This document shows, in pieces, positions 26,516-35,396 of a stretch of DNA of 64,000 nucleotides. The DNA comes from Paenibacillus alba (lineage in GTDB: Bacteria > Bacillota > Bacilli > Paenibacillales > NBRC-103111). Made by a program: the position numbers and the translations under genes. Each line of letters opens with the position of its first letter. The first letter of the stretch is position 1. A model generated the notes under the pieces. It was not told the DNA's origin and did not search any database. It was given only the letters and a program-made list of their open reading frames with translations. The stretch is taken from contig NZ_JABMKZ010000002.1 of NCBI RefSeq assembly GCF_013204855.1, positions 434,001 through 498,000 of the forward strand, written 5' to 3'.

Positions 26516-27625
26516 TTAGTTCGGATATATCGGATAGCCTGTTAGGCAAATATCCGGTCCGAGCTGCTCGACCTTCACCCGGTCGAGCGTAATTGCTTCA
26601 TCCATCTTCGCGAAGCCTTCGAAGTTGATGTTCACAGGTGCTGCGTGGCCTCCGCCGATCAGTTTCGGCGCAAACATCAGCACCAGCTTGTCTAGCAGGC
26701 GCTGCTCCAGCATAGCGCCGTTCAACTTGCCTCCGCCCTCCATGAGGATGGAGCCGATCTCCCGCTCGCCCAGCTGGCGCATGGCGAGCGTCAGGTCCAC
26801 CTGCGGGCCATCCCCGCAGGTGAGGATCGTGATGCCGCGCGCTTCCAGCGCGGCACGCCGCTCTGCCGGCGCCTGTGCGCTGGCGAGCAGGATCGTCGGT
26901 TGACGATCCTGCTCGGTGAGCACGCGGGCGCCGAGAGGGACTCGCAGCTGCGAGTCCGCGATGATCCGTACCGGCTGCACAGCCGGTACGTCGCCGCGCG
27001 CGCTCAGCTGCGGGTCGTCGGCGATGACGGTGTCAACGCCGACCATAATCCCCTGATGCCGATGGCGCAGGGTGTGCACATAAGCACGCGACGCCGGCGA
27101 TGTAATCCATTTGCTGTCGCCGGTCTTCGAGGCGATGCGACCATCGAGCGTGCTCGCCGTTTTCATCGTCACAAATGGCATCCGCGTGATGATGTATTTG
27201 TTGAAGGCCTCATTCATAGCTGAGGACTCATCGGCTAGCAGCCCCACGCTGACCTCGATGCCTTGGGCTTGCAGCTTGGCGATGCCCGTTCCCGCCACCA
27301 GCGGGTTCGGGTCTGTGGCCGCAACAACGACGCGTGTCACCCCCGCCTCAATCAGGCGGTCGCTGCATGGCGGCGTCTTGCCGAAATGGCTGCACGGCTC
27401 CAAAGTAACATAAGCCGTACTTCCTCTAGCTTCCTCGCCTGCCATCTGCAAGGCGAGAACTTCCGCATGCCCATGGCCGCGTTTCAAGTGCGCCCCCATG
27501 CCTACAATACGTCCATCCTTCACGAGGACGCAGCCTACAACCGGGTTGATCCCCGTTTGGCCTAATGCGCCGGCTGCCATTTGCAAGGCAAGTTTCATGT
27601 AAGCTTCGTCATTCAGTACATGCAC
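26516..27625 (-). CDS. ribD: Bifunctional riboflavin deaminase/reductase
   Basis: 369 residues. The N-terminal deaminase has the zinc motif HAE and PCSHFGKTPPC; the C-terminal NADPH reductase has KTASTLDGRIASKTGDS and ILMEGGGKLNGAML. It acts on the pyrimidine from GTP opening. The start is probably GTG 27625 after AAGGCGG; no in-frame ATG fits better. Much of the reductase half (about 26.55-27.13 kb) is clearly richer in G+C than the rest of the operon. Confidence 0.94.
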   Translation of the reverse strand: MHVLNDEAYMKLALQMAAGALGQTGINPVVGCVLVKDGRIVGMGAHLKRGHGHAEVLALQMAGEEARGSTAYVTLEPCSHFGKTPPCSDRLIEAGVTRVVVAATDPNPLVAGTGIAKLQAQGIEVSVGLLADESSAMNEAFNKYIITRMPFVTMKTASTLDGRIASKTGDSKWITSPASRAYVHTLRHRHQGIMVGVDTVIADDPQLSARGDVPAVQPVRIIADSQLRVPLGARVLTEQDRQPTILLASAQAPAERRAALEARGITILTCGDGPQVDLTLAMRQLGEREIGSILMEGGGKLNGAMLEQRLLDKLVLMFAPKLIGGGHAAPVNINFEGFAKMDEAITLDRVKVEQLGPDICLTGYPIYPN

Positions 27626-27665
27626 GTCGTTTACCGCCTTCCACCCATCCAGCTTGATTATGAAT

Positions 27666-27700
27666 GCAAAAAGACCCCTCCGTATATCGGGAAGGGGCCA
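27666..27700 (-). terminator. Expression-platform terminator of the FMN riboswitch
   Basis: On the minus strand GGCCCCTTCC pairs with GGAGGGGTC, followed by TTTTT. It lies between the riboswitch aptamer and ribD and would end transcription when FMN is bound. Confidence 0.85.
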
Positions 27701-27866
27701 GAGATTGTCGAGATAACACGAATAAGCTTCTGCCTATACGTACTTGCCGCATTTTTGATCAAACCAAACAAGATCGACGTTTCTGCTTCAAAAGACAGAC
27801 TTGCCGAATTTTTGTTTACGTGAAAAAATGAACAAGTACGCATAGCGAATGTTAAATTCGCGTATT

Positions 27867-28042
27867 CCTTCTCCCATCCAGACTATACTGTCGGTTCCGG
27901 AATTGCACCGGATCAGCCGTAGCGAAGCTGTATGTCAGGTACCGCTAGCTTCAAAACGGGTCACGGACTTATCGAAACCAAGTACTAGGTACATGACTTC
28001 GAATCACCGCCGGTGTGGAATTTCACCACGCCCCGAAGGTTT
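27867..28042 (-). promoter_or_regulatory. FMN riboswitch (RFN element) of the rib operon
   Basis: Read on the minus strand, the element starts with CTTCGGGGC, continues with GGTG and the ACACCGGCGGT helix, and ends with the conserved CCGACAGTATAGTCTGGATG followed by GGAGAAGG. These are the hallmarks of the FMN aptamer. The gap 27626-28169 otherwise holds the terminator above, about 165 bases of unassigned linker, and a weak promoter candidate (TTGCTT at 28127-28132, 17-base spacer, TAAATT at 28104-28109). Confidence 0.95.
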
Positions 28043-28123
28043 TGCATACATATGAAAGTAACTTACAACTAGGAACTAGCTAAAAATTACTTTGGTAATG
28101 AAAAATTTATCACTCACACCTCG

Positions 28124-28145
28124 AAAAAGCAAGGGCTTTTTTTGC
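28124..28145 (-). terminator. Weak terminator after the GGDEF gene
   Basis: On the minus strand AAAAAGC-CCTT-GCTTTTT. It overlaps the putative rib promoter -35 region. Confidence 0.45.
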
Positions 28146-28169
28146 ATGATTCCCAAATATGAATATGCC

Positions 28170-29726
28170 TTACGCTGACTCCACGCGATTTCTCCCCCTA
28201 CTTTTCGCCCGATATAACGCTTTATCGGCATAAGCAATAAGCTCGTCCACATCTTTCGTTGTATCAGGAAATGAAGCCACCCCTATGGACACCGTAATAT
28301 GTTTCCCACTGGGTCCCCTCGCTTCAGCCATCGATTTCCGCGCTGTTTCCGCTCTTCTCATCGCCGTTTTCAGCGAAGTATTTGGCAGCAAGATGACAAA
28401 CTCTTCTCCGCCATAGCGGAAAATGGCTCCGCTTTTGCCTAACGAGTTTTGCAGGCTCTCGGCTAGAAATTGCAACACCTTATCTCCAATAACATGACCA
28501 TATGTATCGTTGACCTTTTTGAAATGATCAATATCGAGAACCAGAATAGCAAATGGATTTTGCTGTGAGATCAGGTTTTGCATAAACAATTCCATCGTAC
28601 GGCGATTATAGACGCCCGTTAAGGGATCTGTTTGGGAAATATGTGAAAGGTCATCAAATTCCGTGCGCAAATGAGTAACCGCCAAACTGAACGCCTTGTG
28701 AAGCTTGTTCGCTTCATACATCCAGGAGTGAATGCGCGGCGGATCTTCTTGCTCAAGATTATTCGTTGAGAGCTTCGCAGCATAATTAGCCAACCTCAAG
28801 AGGGGCTCGGACATTTTCCTGATGAGCATATAGATCACGAACATGAACGCAAGCACAATTGGAATGACATAAAGAAGAACTTGCCTAACAAGGTGATGAG
28901 AATCCGCTAATACGACTTTCATTGGCGTTTGAGCAACAATCCCCCATCTCGATTCCTTCATGTATGTGTAACTGGCGAGCATATCCACACCTTTGGTATT
29001 AATAAGCCTCCGCATACCGCTTCTCCCTTGCAGCAGCTCTCTTACCGCTGGATTCTCGCCAACCTGATCTCCGATCCGGGCTGGATCAGGATGGTAAATC
29101 AAATTTCCTCCGGAGCTCACAACAAAAAAATAGGAACCATCTTCCCCCTTGAGCTTATCCCCTAACACCACATTAAACATATTCGTTTCATGCAATCTTA
29201 TTGTTCCGCCAAGTGCACCAATAAACTCCCCATATTCATTAAATAAAGGCTGGATAATGGCAACAGACAAATAATTGGCATTGGTATAAAACGGTTCTGA
29301 AATAATTGGACGCTGCTGAATAAAAAGCTTCTCAACATCAGGCATGATCTTTTTCCCAATCACATCGCTATTATAAGGAGATGTATTCGTGATAATCCCT
29401 GAACGATCGATCAGCGAAATCGTATTCAGGCTCGTATGATTTAGTCGAAACAGTTCCAACTGCTCGAACATGTCCGGCCGCTTAAGATCTTTTTGCAAAT
29501 ATTCGCCTGTTACGGCGAGTCCTTGTTTTAAATTCGAGAATAAGCCGTCCACCGTGTCCGCGATTTTATCCGCATATGCCTTGTTTAATTCAAAGGTAGT
29601 CCGTGTCAACGATTTTTTCTCATTATAATAACTGATCAAGATACTTGCGCCCAAGGTTGTGAGGACAGAAATAAGCACAATAGCATTGACTAGGTTCCTA
29701 AGTTTAAAATCTCCTCTATGCACCAT
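28170..29726 (-). CDS. Membrane diguanylate cyclase with dCACHE sensor
   Basis: 518 residues. TM1 (about 13-35), a double-CACHE extracytoplasmic sensor (about 36-275), TM2 (VLLYVIPIVLAFMFVIYMLI), a HAMP-like linker, then a GGDEF domain with DPLTGVYNRRT, LDIDHFKKVNDTYGH and the active loop RYGGEEF. It should make cyclic di-GMP from two GTP. The product-inhibition I-site (RxxD just before the active loop) is absent, being GKSG here. Start ATG 29726 follows GGAGGAAAGCGAT. Single gene between ppiB and the rib operon. Confidence 0.88.
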   Translation of the reverse strand: MVHRGDFKLRNLVNAIVLISVLTTLGASILISYYNEKKSLTRTTFELNKAYADKIADTVDGLFSNLKQGLAVTGEYLQKDLKRPDMFEQLELFRLNHTSLNTISLIDRSGIITNTSPYNSDVIGKKIMPDVEKLFIQQRPIISEPFYTNANYLSVAIIQPLFNEYGEFIGALGGTIRLHETNMFNVVLGDKLKGEDGSYFFVVSSGGNLIYHPDPARIGDQVGENPAVRELLQGRSGMRRLINTKGVDMLASYTYMKESRWGIVAQTPMKVVLADSHHLVRQVLLYVIPIVLAFMFVIYMLIRKMSEPLLRLANYAAKLSTNNLEQEDPPRIHSWMYEANKLHKAFSLAVTHLRTEFDDLSHISQTDPLTGVYNRRTMELFMQNLISQQNPFAILVLDIDHFKKVNDTYGHVIGDKVLQFLAESLQNSLGKSGAIFRYGGEEFVILLPNTSLKTAMRRAETARKSMAEARGPSGKHITVSIGVASFPDTTKDVDELIAYADKALYRAKSRGRNRVESA

Positions 29727-29849
29727 ATCGCTTTCCTCCACTTTGGTATTTAGCTCTCTTTCTATTTTCCTAGAGAATTGTTAGTAAAATACGCAATAAG
29801 GTTTCAGGAGAGTGTTAGTTTTCATCATACTTCTGTCAAATTTTGCATA

Positions 29850-29890
29850 AAAAAAAGAATCTGCCGAGTTACCTCAACAGATTCTTTGAT
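29850..29890 (-). terminator. Terminator after ppiB
   Basis: AAAGAATCTG/CAGATTCTTT stem with T-run on the minus strand. Confidence 0.75.
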
Positions 29891-29902
29891 TCCATTCGTA
29901 AA

Positions 29903-30334
29903 TTATACTTCTACAACTTCAACTTTTTCCATAACGTCTTTGCCTTTGAAAGCATCGACCAACTCCATGCCTTTGGACACTTTACCGAAAACAGTATGCT
30001 GTCCATCCAGATGTGGTTGCGGTTGGTAAGCGATGTAGAATTGGCTTCCACCTGTGTTTCTGCCTGCATGAGCCATCGCCAAGGAGCCGCGCTCATGTTT
30101 GTTCGGGTTGATTTCACAGTTGATTTGGTAGCCTGGACCACCTGTTCCTGTGCCGGTTGGACAACCGCCTTGTGCTACGAATCCTGGAATGACGCGATGA
30201 AAAACAAGACCGTTATAGAAACCGGAGTTTGCTAATTTTTCAAAGTTGGCAACGGTATTTGGAGCGTCGTTTTCGAAAAGATCGATAACAACCTCGCCGC
30301 CACCTGCTAGTTTAATATTTGCTTGTTTGGCCAT
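29903..30334 (-). CDS. ppiB: Cyclophilin-type peptidyl-prolyl isomerase
   Basis: 143-residue cytoplasmic cyclophilin with [32 protein letters not shown] and the HTVFGKV loop. It catalyses proline cis-trans change during folding. Start ATG 30334 follows AAAGGAGTGG. It lies between lysA and the rib region as in B. subtilis. Confidence 0.93.
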   Translation of the reverse strand: MAKQANIKLAGGGEVVIDLFENDAPNTVANFEKLANSGFYNGLVFHRVIPGFVAQGGCPTGTGTGGPGYQINCEINPNKHERGSLAMAHAGRNTGGSQFYIAYQPQPHLDGQHTVFGKVSKGMELVDAFKGKDVMEKVEVVEV

Positions 30335-30439
30335 TTGTGGTCCACTCCTTTTGACAATAATATCTTATTCTACTATGAAACTTTACATTTCACAAATGAC
30401 ACGCGAGACTGCACCTAAACTTGTCCCCTTTTTCCTCGC

Positions 30440-30665
30440 AGATGCTGAGCAAGTTGAATGACTCCTCGACACTGAAAGCCTGCGAAAGTGCAGGCATTTT
30501 CATCATAAATCGTGAGAAAAGTGAAAAACCTGCAATTGTGCAGGCATTCTCATCTTTTCTCTCAACGAAGTGTGAAAAGGCTGAATAAACATGCAGATAT
30601 GCAGGAATTTCGTAATATCGGTTATTCAAGGAATGAAAAAGATGCATAATCGCAGGTATTTACCA
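30440..30665. repeat. Array of four TGCA..GCAGG hairpin repeats
   Basis: The 381-base gap between ppiB and lysA holds no supported gene. Four related units lie at 30479-30500 (CCTGCGAAAGTGCAGG), 30529-30550 (CCTGCAATTGTGCAGG), 30590-30610 (CATGCAGATATGCAGG) and 30641-30661 (GATGCATAATCGCAGG), each followed by ATTT or CATT. The first two are perfect or near-perfect inverted repeats; the rest are degraded. Linkers of about 28-39 bases contain repeated GTGAAAA or ATGAAAAA. Confidence 0.7.
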
Positions 30666-30715
30666 AATACCGATTCTATCAGCATTCCTGACAGCTCACA
30701 CCTGCGAACGCTCCG

Positions 30716-32047
30716 TTACATCGTTGTGCTGACTTGTTTCATTCTTGCTGGAATGAGGTCGTTGCCGATGATGTTGTCAAACGATTCCCGTTTCACGACA
30801 AGATCGCTTTGGCCGTCTTTTACAAAAACAACGCCAGGACGACGAATACGATTGTAGTTGCTCGCCATTGCATAGTTATAAGCACCTGTGCAGGAAACAG
30901 CCAGTATGTCGCCTACTGACACTTTAGGCAGGTTCAAGTCCCAGATCAGCATATCGCCGCTTTCACAGCATTTGCCAGCGATTGAAACTACCTCTTCAGT
31001 TTGCTCTGTAGCTCGGTTTGCCAGCATAGCTTCATATTCAGCCTCATACAGCGCAGGACGCGGATTATCTGTCATACCACCATCTACAGCTACATATTTG
31101 CGTACGCCGGGAATATCTTTCGTAGTCCCTACTGTATACAAGGTCGTACCTGCATCGCCGACGATGCTGCGACCTGGCTCTACCCAAATCTCAGGCAGCG
31201 GGTAATCATTGTTGCCGAAGTTCTCTTTGATAGCTTCTGTAATAGCTTCCACATAGACAGCAACCGGAAGCGGAGTATGGCCTTCCACATAACGAATACC
31301 AAAGCCGCCGCCAAGATTAATGACAGGGAAAATAATTCCTGTTTCTTTACGCACTTGAACGGCAAAACCAGCAACTTTCTCAGCAGCAATGCGGAATCCG
31401 TCTACTTCAAAAATTTGTGAGCCGATATGGGAATGCACACCGAGAACGTCCAAATTGCTTAAGGAAGCCGCTTCTTTGATCGCACGCATGGCGGACCCAT
31501 TCCCCAAGTCGAAGCCGAATTTGGAATCGGTTTGGCCTGTAGAGATGAACTCATGCGTATGCGCTTCTACTCCTGGTGTAATGCGCAGCAAAACTTTTAC
31601 TTTCTGGCGTTTATCTCCAGCAATAGCGTTCAATAATTGCAGCTCAATAAAATTATCTACAACAAAACAACCGATTTTTGCATCTATAGCCATTTCGATC
31701 TCATCCACAGTTTTGTTATTGCCATGGAAATGAATGCGTTCAGCAGGAAAACCCGCCTGCAGCGCCGTGTACAGCTCTCCATCGGAAACTACGTCCAAGG
31801 ACATTCCTTCTTCTTCCACGATACGGCACATCGCCATCACACAAAATGCTTTGCTGGCATAAGCCACTTGAAATTTCAAGCCAGACGCGCGGAAGGCGTC
31901 AACAAACTCACGACAACGTTGACGTACTAACGCTTCATCGAATACATATAAAGGCGTGCCGTATTCCGCAACCAGCTGTGTTGCATCGACACCGCCGATT
32001 TCGAGGTGGCCTTGATCGTTTACTTTACTAGTACCATGTAAATACAT
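30716..32047 (-). CDS. lysA: Diaminopimelate decarboxylase
   Basis: 443-residue PLP enzyme that makes lysine from meso-diaminopimelate. Features: PLP lysine in VAYASKAF, the HFHGNNKT loop, GGGFGIRY, EPGRSIVG and the CCESGD cysteine loop. Start ATG 32047 follows AAGGGGAAATC. No lysine riboswitch fits in the 160 bases upstream. Confidence 0.95.
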   Translation of the reverse strand: MYLHGTSKVNDQGHLEIGGVDATQLVAEYGTPLYVFDEALVRQRCREFVDAFRASGLKFQVAYASKAFCVMAMCRIVEEEGMSLDVVSDGELYTALQAGFPAERIHFHGNNKTVDEIEMAIDAKIGCFVVDNFIELQLLNAIAGDKRQKVKVLLRITPGVEAHTHEFISTGQTDSKFGFDLGNGSAMRAIKEAASLSNLDVLGVHSHIGSQIFEVDGFRIAAEKVAGFAVQVRKETGIIFPVINLGGGFGIRYVEGHTPLPVAVYVEAITEAIKENFGNNDYPLPEIWVEPGRSIVGDAGTTLYTVGTTKDIPGVRKYVAVDGGMTDNPRPALYEAEYEAMLANRATEQTEEVVSIAGKCCESGDMLIWDLNLPKVSVGDILAVSCTGAYNYAMASNYNRIRRPGVVFVKDGQSDLVVKRESFDNIIGNDLIPARMKQVSTTM

Positions 32048-32166
32048 AGCTTGATTTCCCCTTCTTCCGGAACCATTTCTTGCCATTATCCGCTTAAGCG
32101 GCAATTCGCATTACTAATAAAAGTAACATAGGGAAAGCTCATTTGACAATACACTTATCCAAGCAT

Positions 32167-32204
32167 GAAGAAAAAGGGCACCCGTGATCTGCGCCCTTTT
32201 TCTT
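32167..32204 (-). terminator. Strong terminator after spoVAF
   Basis: GAAGAAAAAGGGC and GCCCTTTTTCTTC are perfect 13-base arms. Confidence 0.88.
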
Positions 32205-32209
32205 CGTGA

Positions 32210-33838
32210 TTACGATTTAGGCTGACGTGTACCGTCAATAGGCTTCGTAAGGCTTAATCGTGTTTTGCCGGCCAACACAGGACGACGAACGAGAATGGAG
32301 AAAAAGCTCTTCGCATTGAACGGAATGAACGGCCACATGTACGGAGCGTTGTACGATTTTCTGGTTGCTAATAAAATGAGCCATAACGTAGACCCGATCA
32401 CAAAACCCGGAACATGGAAGATGGCCACAATGATGAGCAGAGCAAGCCGGACGATTCGATTAGCCAGCCCTAATTCGTAACTCGGAGTGGCAAACATCCC
32501 AATGGAGGCAAGGGCCAAATACAAGATAACTTCATTGATAAACAACCCGGCTTTGACAGCGATATCCCCCACTAAAATGGCTGCAACCAGACCCATCGCT
32601 GTTGCAAGTGGTGTAGGTGTATGTACGGCTGCCATGCGCATCAAATCTATTCCGATATCAGCCAGCAGGAACTGGACTAACAGTGGCAGAGTACCTTCCT
32701 TCTGCGGACCGAGGAATTCCAGACCTGCAGGCTTTAAGGACGGATCCATCACCATCATGAACCAGAGCGGCAGCAAGAAGAGGGAGGCCATGATCCCAAC
32801 GAATCGCACCCATCTTAAATACGTTCCGATAAAAGGGGTTTGCCGATATTCCTCGGCGTGCTGCACATGATGGAAAAACGTCGTTGGCAAAATCATCACG
32901 CTCGGCGAAGTGTCCACAAACACACAAACATGACCTTCGAGCAGATGGGCTGAAACAACGTCAGGCCGCTCTGAATAGCGAACCATCGGATATGGATTCC
33001 ACCCTTTATTCACGATCGCTTCTTCAAGCTGCTTTTCACCCAATGGAAGTCCGTCGATATCTACGCCCTTTATTTTATCTTTGATTGCTTTCACTAAGTC
33101 TGCATTCGCAATGTCATTGATATAAGACACACAGACGTCCGTTTTCGTTCTTTTGCCGATTTGCATAATTTCCAGCTTTAATCGCTCGTCACGTATTCTC
33201 CGTCTCACCAAAGTAACATTCAATAACAAGGTTTCGACGAAACCATCACGTGAACCGCGAACTACCCGCTCCAAATCAGGCTCGGCAATGGAACGTACTG
33301 GATAATTTTTGACATCAATCGTAATCGCGGCGGTCTCACCTTCAATGAAGAAGGCCGTTCCGCCCATCAATACTTGTCCTACGATTTCTGACATTTTTTT
33401 GTAGGATTTAACTTGAATATGAGGAATCAGTTTTTCGATGAACGCTTCCAGGGTATGATAGGAAACGGCTTCTTTGTCGGCATACGATAGCCTTGTAAGA
33501 ATATCCGTTAATACGGTATCCTTCGCGAAGCCGTTGCAGAAGAAAATGCCCACACGCTTGGAGCCAAACACCATCTCTCGAAGAACCAGATCAAAGCTCC
33601 GGTTCAGCCCTACCCGCTCTTCGAGTACCCTTTGAATTTCGCGCAAGCTTCGAGGAATGTCTTCTTGGGTTTTAAGCGCTTTTTCCTCAGCGGTCATATC
33701 CGTAACTGGATTGTAGGGAGACAAATTCCCCTCCTCATCGATCGCCAGCTTGTCAGATTGCTGATTATCCGATTGCTCCTGCGTGCCATTCGAGTTACTT
33801 TTATCGCTGGCATTGCCTTTTTTTACAATCAATTTCAT
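32210..33838 (-). CDS. spoVAF: Stage V sporulation protein AF (GerA family)
   Basis: 542 residues: an Asn/Ser-rich N-terminal tail (about 50 residues, longer than in B. subtilis), the soluble GerA N-domain, then about five membrane helices (WVRFVGIMASLFLLPLWFMM onward). SpoVAF is related to GerA-type germinant receptor A subunits and boosts dipicolinate release in germination. Start ATG 33838 follows AAGGGGGC. Third gene of spoVAA-AB-AF. Confidence 0.9.
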   Translation of the reverse strand: MKLIVKKGNASDKSNSNGTQEQSDNQQSDKLAIDEEGNLSPYNPVTDMTAEEKALKTQEDIPRSLREIQRVLEERVGLNRSFDLVLREMVFGSKRVGIFFCNGFAKDTVLTDILTRLSYADKEAVSYHTLEAFIEKLIPHIQVKSYKKMSEIVGQVLMGGTAFFIEGETAAITIDVKNYPVRSIAEPDLERVVRGSRDGFVETLLLNVTLVRRRIRDERLKLEIMQIGKRTKTDVCVSYINDIANADLVKAIKDKIKGVDIDGLPLGEKQLEEAIVNKGWNPYPMVRYSERPDVVSAHLLEGHVCVFVDTSPSVMILPTTFFHHVQHAEEYRQTPFIGTYLRWVRFVGIMASLFLLPLWFMMVMDPSLKPAGLEFLGPQKEGTLPLLVQFLLADIGIDLMRMAAVHTPTPLATAMGLVAAILVGDIAVKAGLFINEVILYLALASIGMFATPSYELGLANRIVRLALLIIVAIFHVPGFVIGSTLWLILLATRKSYNAPYMWPFIPFNAKSFFSILVRRPVLAGKTRLSLTKPIDGTRQPKS

Positions 33839-33861
33839 CGAGCGAGCCCCCTTAGCCTCTG

Positions 33862-34284
33862 TTAATAAAATAACCACTCAAACAACGAACCAAATACTTT
33901 ACCGAAAATCATCGCCATAAGCAGTAAAATCATATAAGAATCCATGCCCACACGTTTGGCCAGAATGGGAAGCACATTAATAATTTCCGTTAGCGCAGCT
34001 GCCAGCATACCAACGAAACAGCCTGCGAATACACCCACTATCGCTGTCCCCATCGGAAAAAGCGGGAGCTCGATATCACTGAAGTCAACCCATGTAAAAA
34101 AGAGTGAACCCAGCACCACCGCCGCTTCATACGCGCGTATTTTGGCAAAAGAGTAGGTGATTTGCGCCAGCCTTGGGATGATATCGAGCACCACCAGGAA
34201 GGCAACCATCCCGCTGCCTACAGCGATACCGCCTGCTAGTCCAATAAATGCGATTAATAGGCCTTCCCCGAGAAGGGTGATCAC
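33862..34284 (-). CDS. spoVAB: Stage V sporulation protein AB
   Basis: 140-residue membrane protein with four helices, matching SpoVAB (141 residues in B. subtilis). It is part of the spore inner-membrane system for dipicolinate movement. GTG start 34284 overlaps the spoVAA stop (GTGA). Confidence 0.9.
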   Translation of the reverse strand: MITLLGEGLLIAFIGLAGGIAVGSGMVAFLVVLDIIPRLAQITYSFAKIRAYEAAVVLGSLFFTWVDFSDIELPLFPMGTAIVGVFAGCFVGMLAAALTEIINVLPILAKRVGMDSYMILLLMAMIFGKVFGSLFEWLFY

Positions 34285-34913
34285 TTCGACTCACCTTCCG
34301 AATGGATTTTCATATATTCTTCCGTGATGACGTAATGATTGATATTTTCTTGATACATGAACATTTCCACCTCCAAAGGGCTCGGTTCTTCATTGAACTT
34401 CTTCTTGAAGAGATGATTGAAGAATATGACCATACCCACTCCAATGCCCAGAGAATATGGAATTTGCAAGATTAACGGGTGTTCAACCTTCTTCCCCGTC
34501 ATCAGCTCGTAGATGCGTTGGTGAACTTGAAGCATAGAAACATCGGCGTGAAAATTCATGATCGCAAGCCCTGAACCAATAAATAAGAGCAGCCATACCA
34601 AGCCAATTAGAACCGGGCTGGCCTTCTTGTTGTCCGTGAAGATTTCCAGAAGTACATGCGGTTCTCCAAAATGCTCGATTTGCAGCTCCGGATATTTCGC
34701 TTTGACTTTGCGAACAATCAGCATCATATCAATCAGTACGCGGTTGCCATCCTCATGCTGCGGTTGATGAATGATCAGTTCATGCAGCGCTTGTTCATAT
34801 TGAGGCTCTACAATGAGCTGAGCGATTTGGCTTAGTTTCACAACAGAGCCCTTGCGGACACTTGCTTTGCGGCGAAGTCTAATGTAGAGATATGGAGCTC
34901 CATTCTGTGCCAT
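34281..34913 (-). CDS. spoVAA: Stage V sporulation protein AA
   Basis: 210 residues. A soluble N-terminal domain (residues 1-95) precedes two membrane helices (ASPVLIGLVWLLLFIGSGLAI and ILQIPYSLGIGVGMVIFF). Same size as B. subtilis SpoVAA. Start ATG 34913 follows GAAGGGAGTGAG; a sigma-G-like promoter lies just upstream. Head of a three-gene unit that lacks spoVAC, AD and AE. Confidence 0.9.
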   Translation of the reverse strand: MAQNGAPYLYIRLRRKASVRKGSVVKLSQIAQLIVEPQYEQALHELIIHQPQHEDGNRVLIDMMLIVRKVKAKYPELQIEHFGEPHVLLEIFTDNKKASPVLIGLVWLLLFIGSGLAIMNFHADVSMLQVHQRIYELMTGKKVEHPLILQIPYSLGIGVGMVIFFNHLFKKKFNEEPSPLEVEMFMYQENINHYVITEEYMKIHSEGESK

Positions 34914-34946
34914 GGTCTCACTCCCTTCATCCTCCATGTATAGGAG

Positions 34947-34976
34947 TAGTATGCAAATTCCTTCCTACGCATAAAC
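34947..34976 (-). promoter_or_regulatory. Candidate sigma-G promoter of spoVAA
   Basis: On the minus strand GTTTA (34972-34976), an 18-base spacer, then CATACTA (34947-34953). The -10 fits the sigma-G consensus fully and the -35 at four of five positions. spoVA is sigma-G controlled in B. subtilis. Confidence 0.6.
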
Positions 34977-35077
34977 ACTTGGTCTAATGGTAAATTCTCC
35001 AGGAATAAAGCAAGCATACATTTGGCATAGTAAGAAATGAATAACGATAACTTATTCCATATAAAGAAGGTGATAAC

Positions 35078-35287
35078 ATGGCAAAATTCGCATTAACACT
35101 CGTTATTATTGGTGCGTTGAATTGGCTTTTGGTTGGGCTCTTCGAATGGGATTTAGTTTCTGCTTTGCTCGGCGGAGATTCTCACAGAGAATCTTCAGGA
35201 CTAAGCCGCGTCATCTACACGATCGTTGGCTTATGTGGGATCTATTGTGTTAGATTTTACGCTGATGACAGACGCGCTGTCCGTTAA
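35078..35287 (+). CDS. DUF378 small membrane protein (YuzA-like)
   Basis: 69 residues with two membrane helices; ALNWLLVGLFEWDLV is the family signature of DUF378. Start ATG 35078 follows AAGAAGGTGATAAC. Function unknown. It is a plus-strand gene set between two sporulation operons. Confidence 0.82.
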   Translation: MAKFALTLVIIGALNWLLVGLFEWDLVSALLGGDSHRESSGLSRVIYTIVGLCGIYCVRFYADDRRAVR

Positions 35288-35325
35288 ACCATGACTTTGC
35301 AGCAATATAAACAAACCTGCATAAG

Positions 35326-35360
35326 CAAAAAACCGCTCTCCAGAAGGAGAACGGCTTTTT
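35326..35360. terminator. Bidirectional terminator
   Basis: AAAACCG.TCTCC and GGAGA.CGGCTTTTT pair; it serves the DUF378 gene and the sigF operon. Confidence 0.85.
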
Positions 35361-35396
35361 GTGTTTCGCACGGCTGCATGATTAGCGCTGCCGTCG

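Noticed and set aside
30390-30647. 85-codon open frame on the minus strand between ppiB and lysA
   Set aside because: It lies wholly in the hairpin array, has no clear ribosome binding site and a composition unlike a protein.
30440-30665. CRISPR array
   Set aside because: Repeats are short, palindromic and diverged, spacing is uneven and no cas genes are present.
32048-32209. Lysine riboswitch before lysA
   Set aside because: The gap is too short and no L-box pattern is visible.
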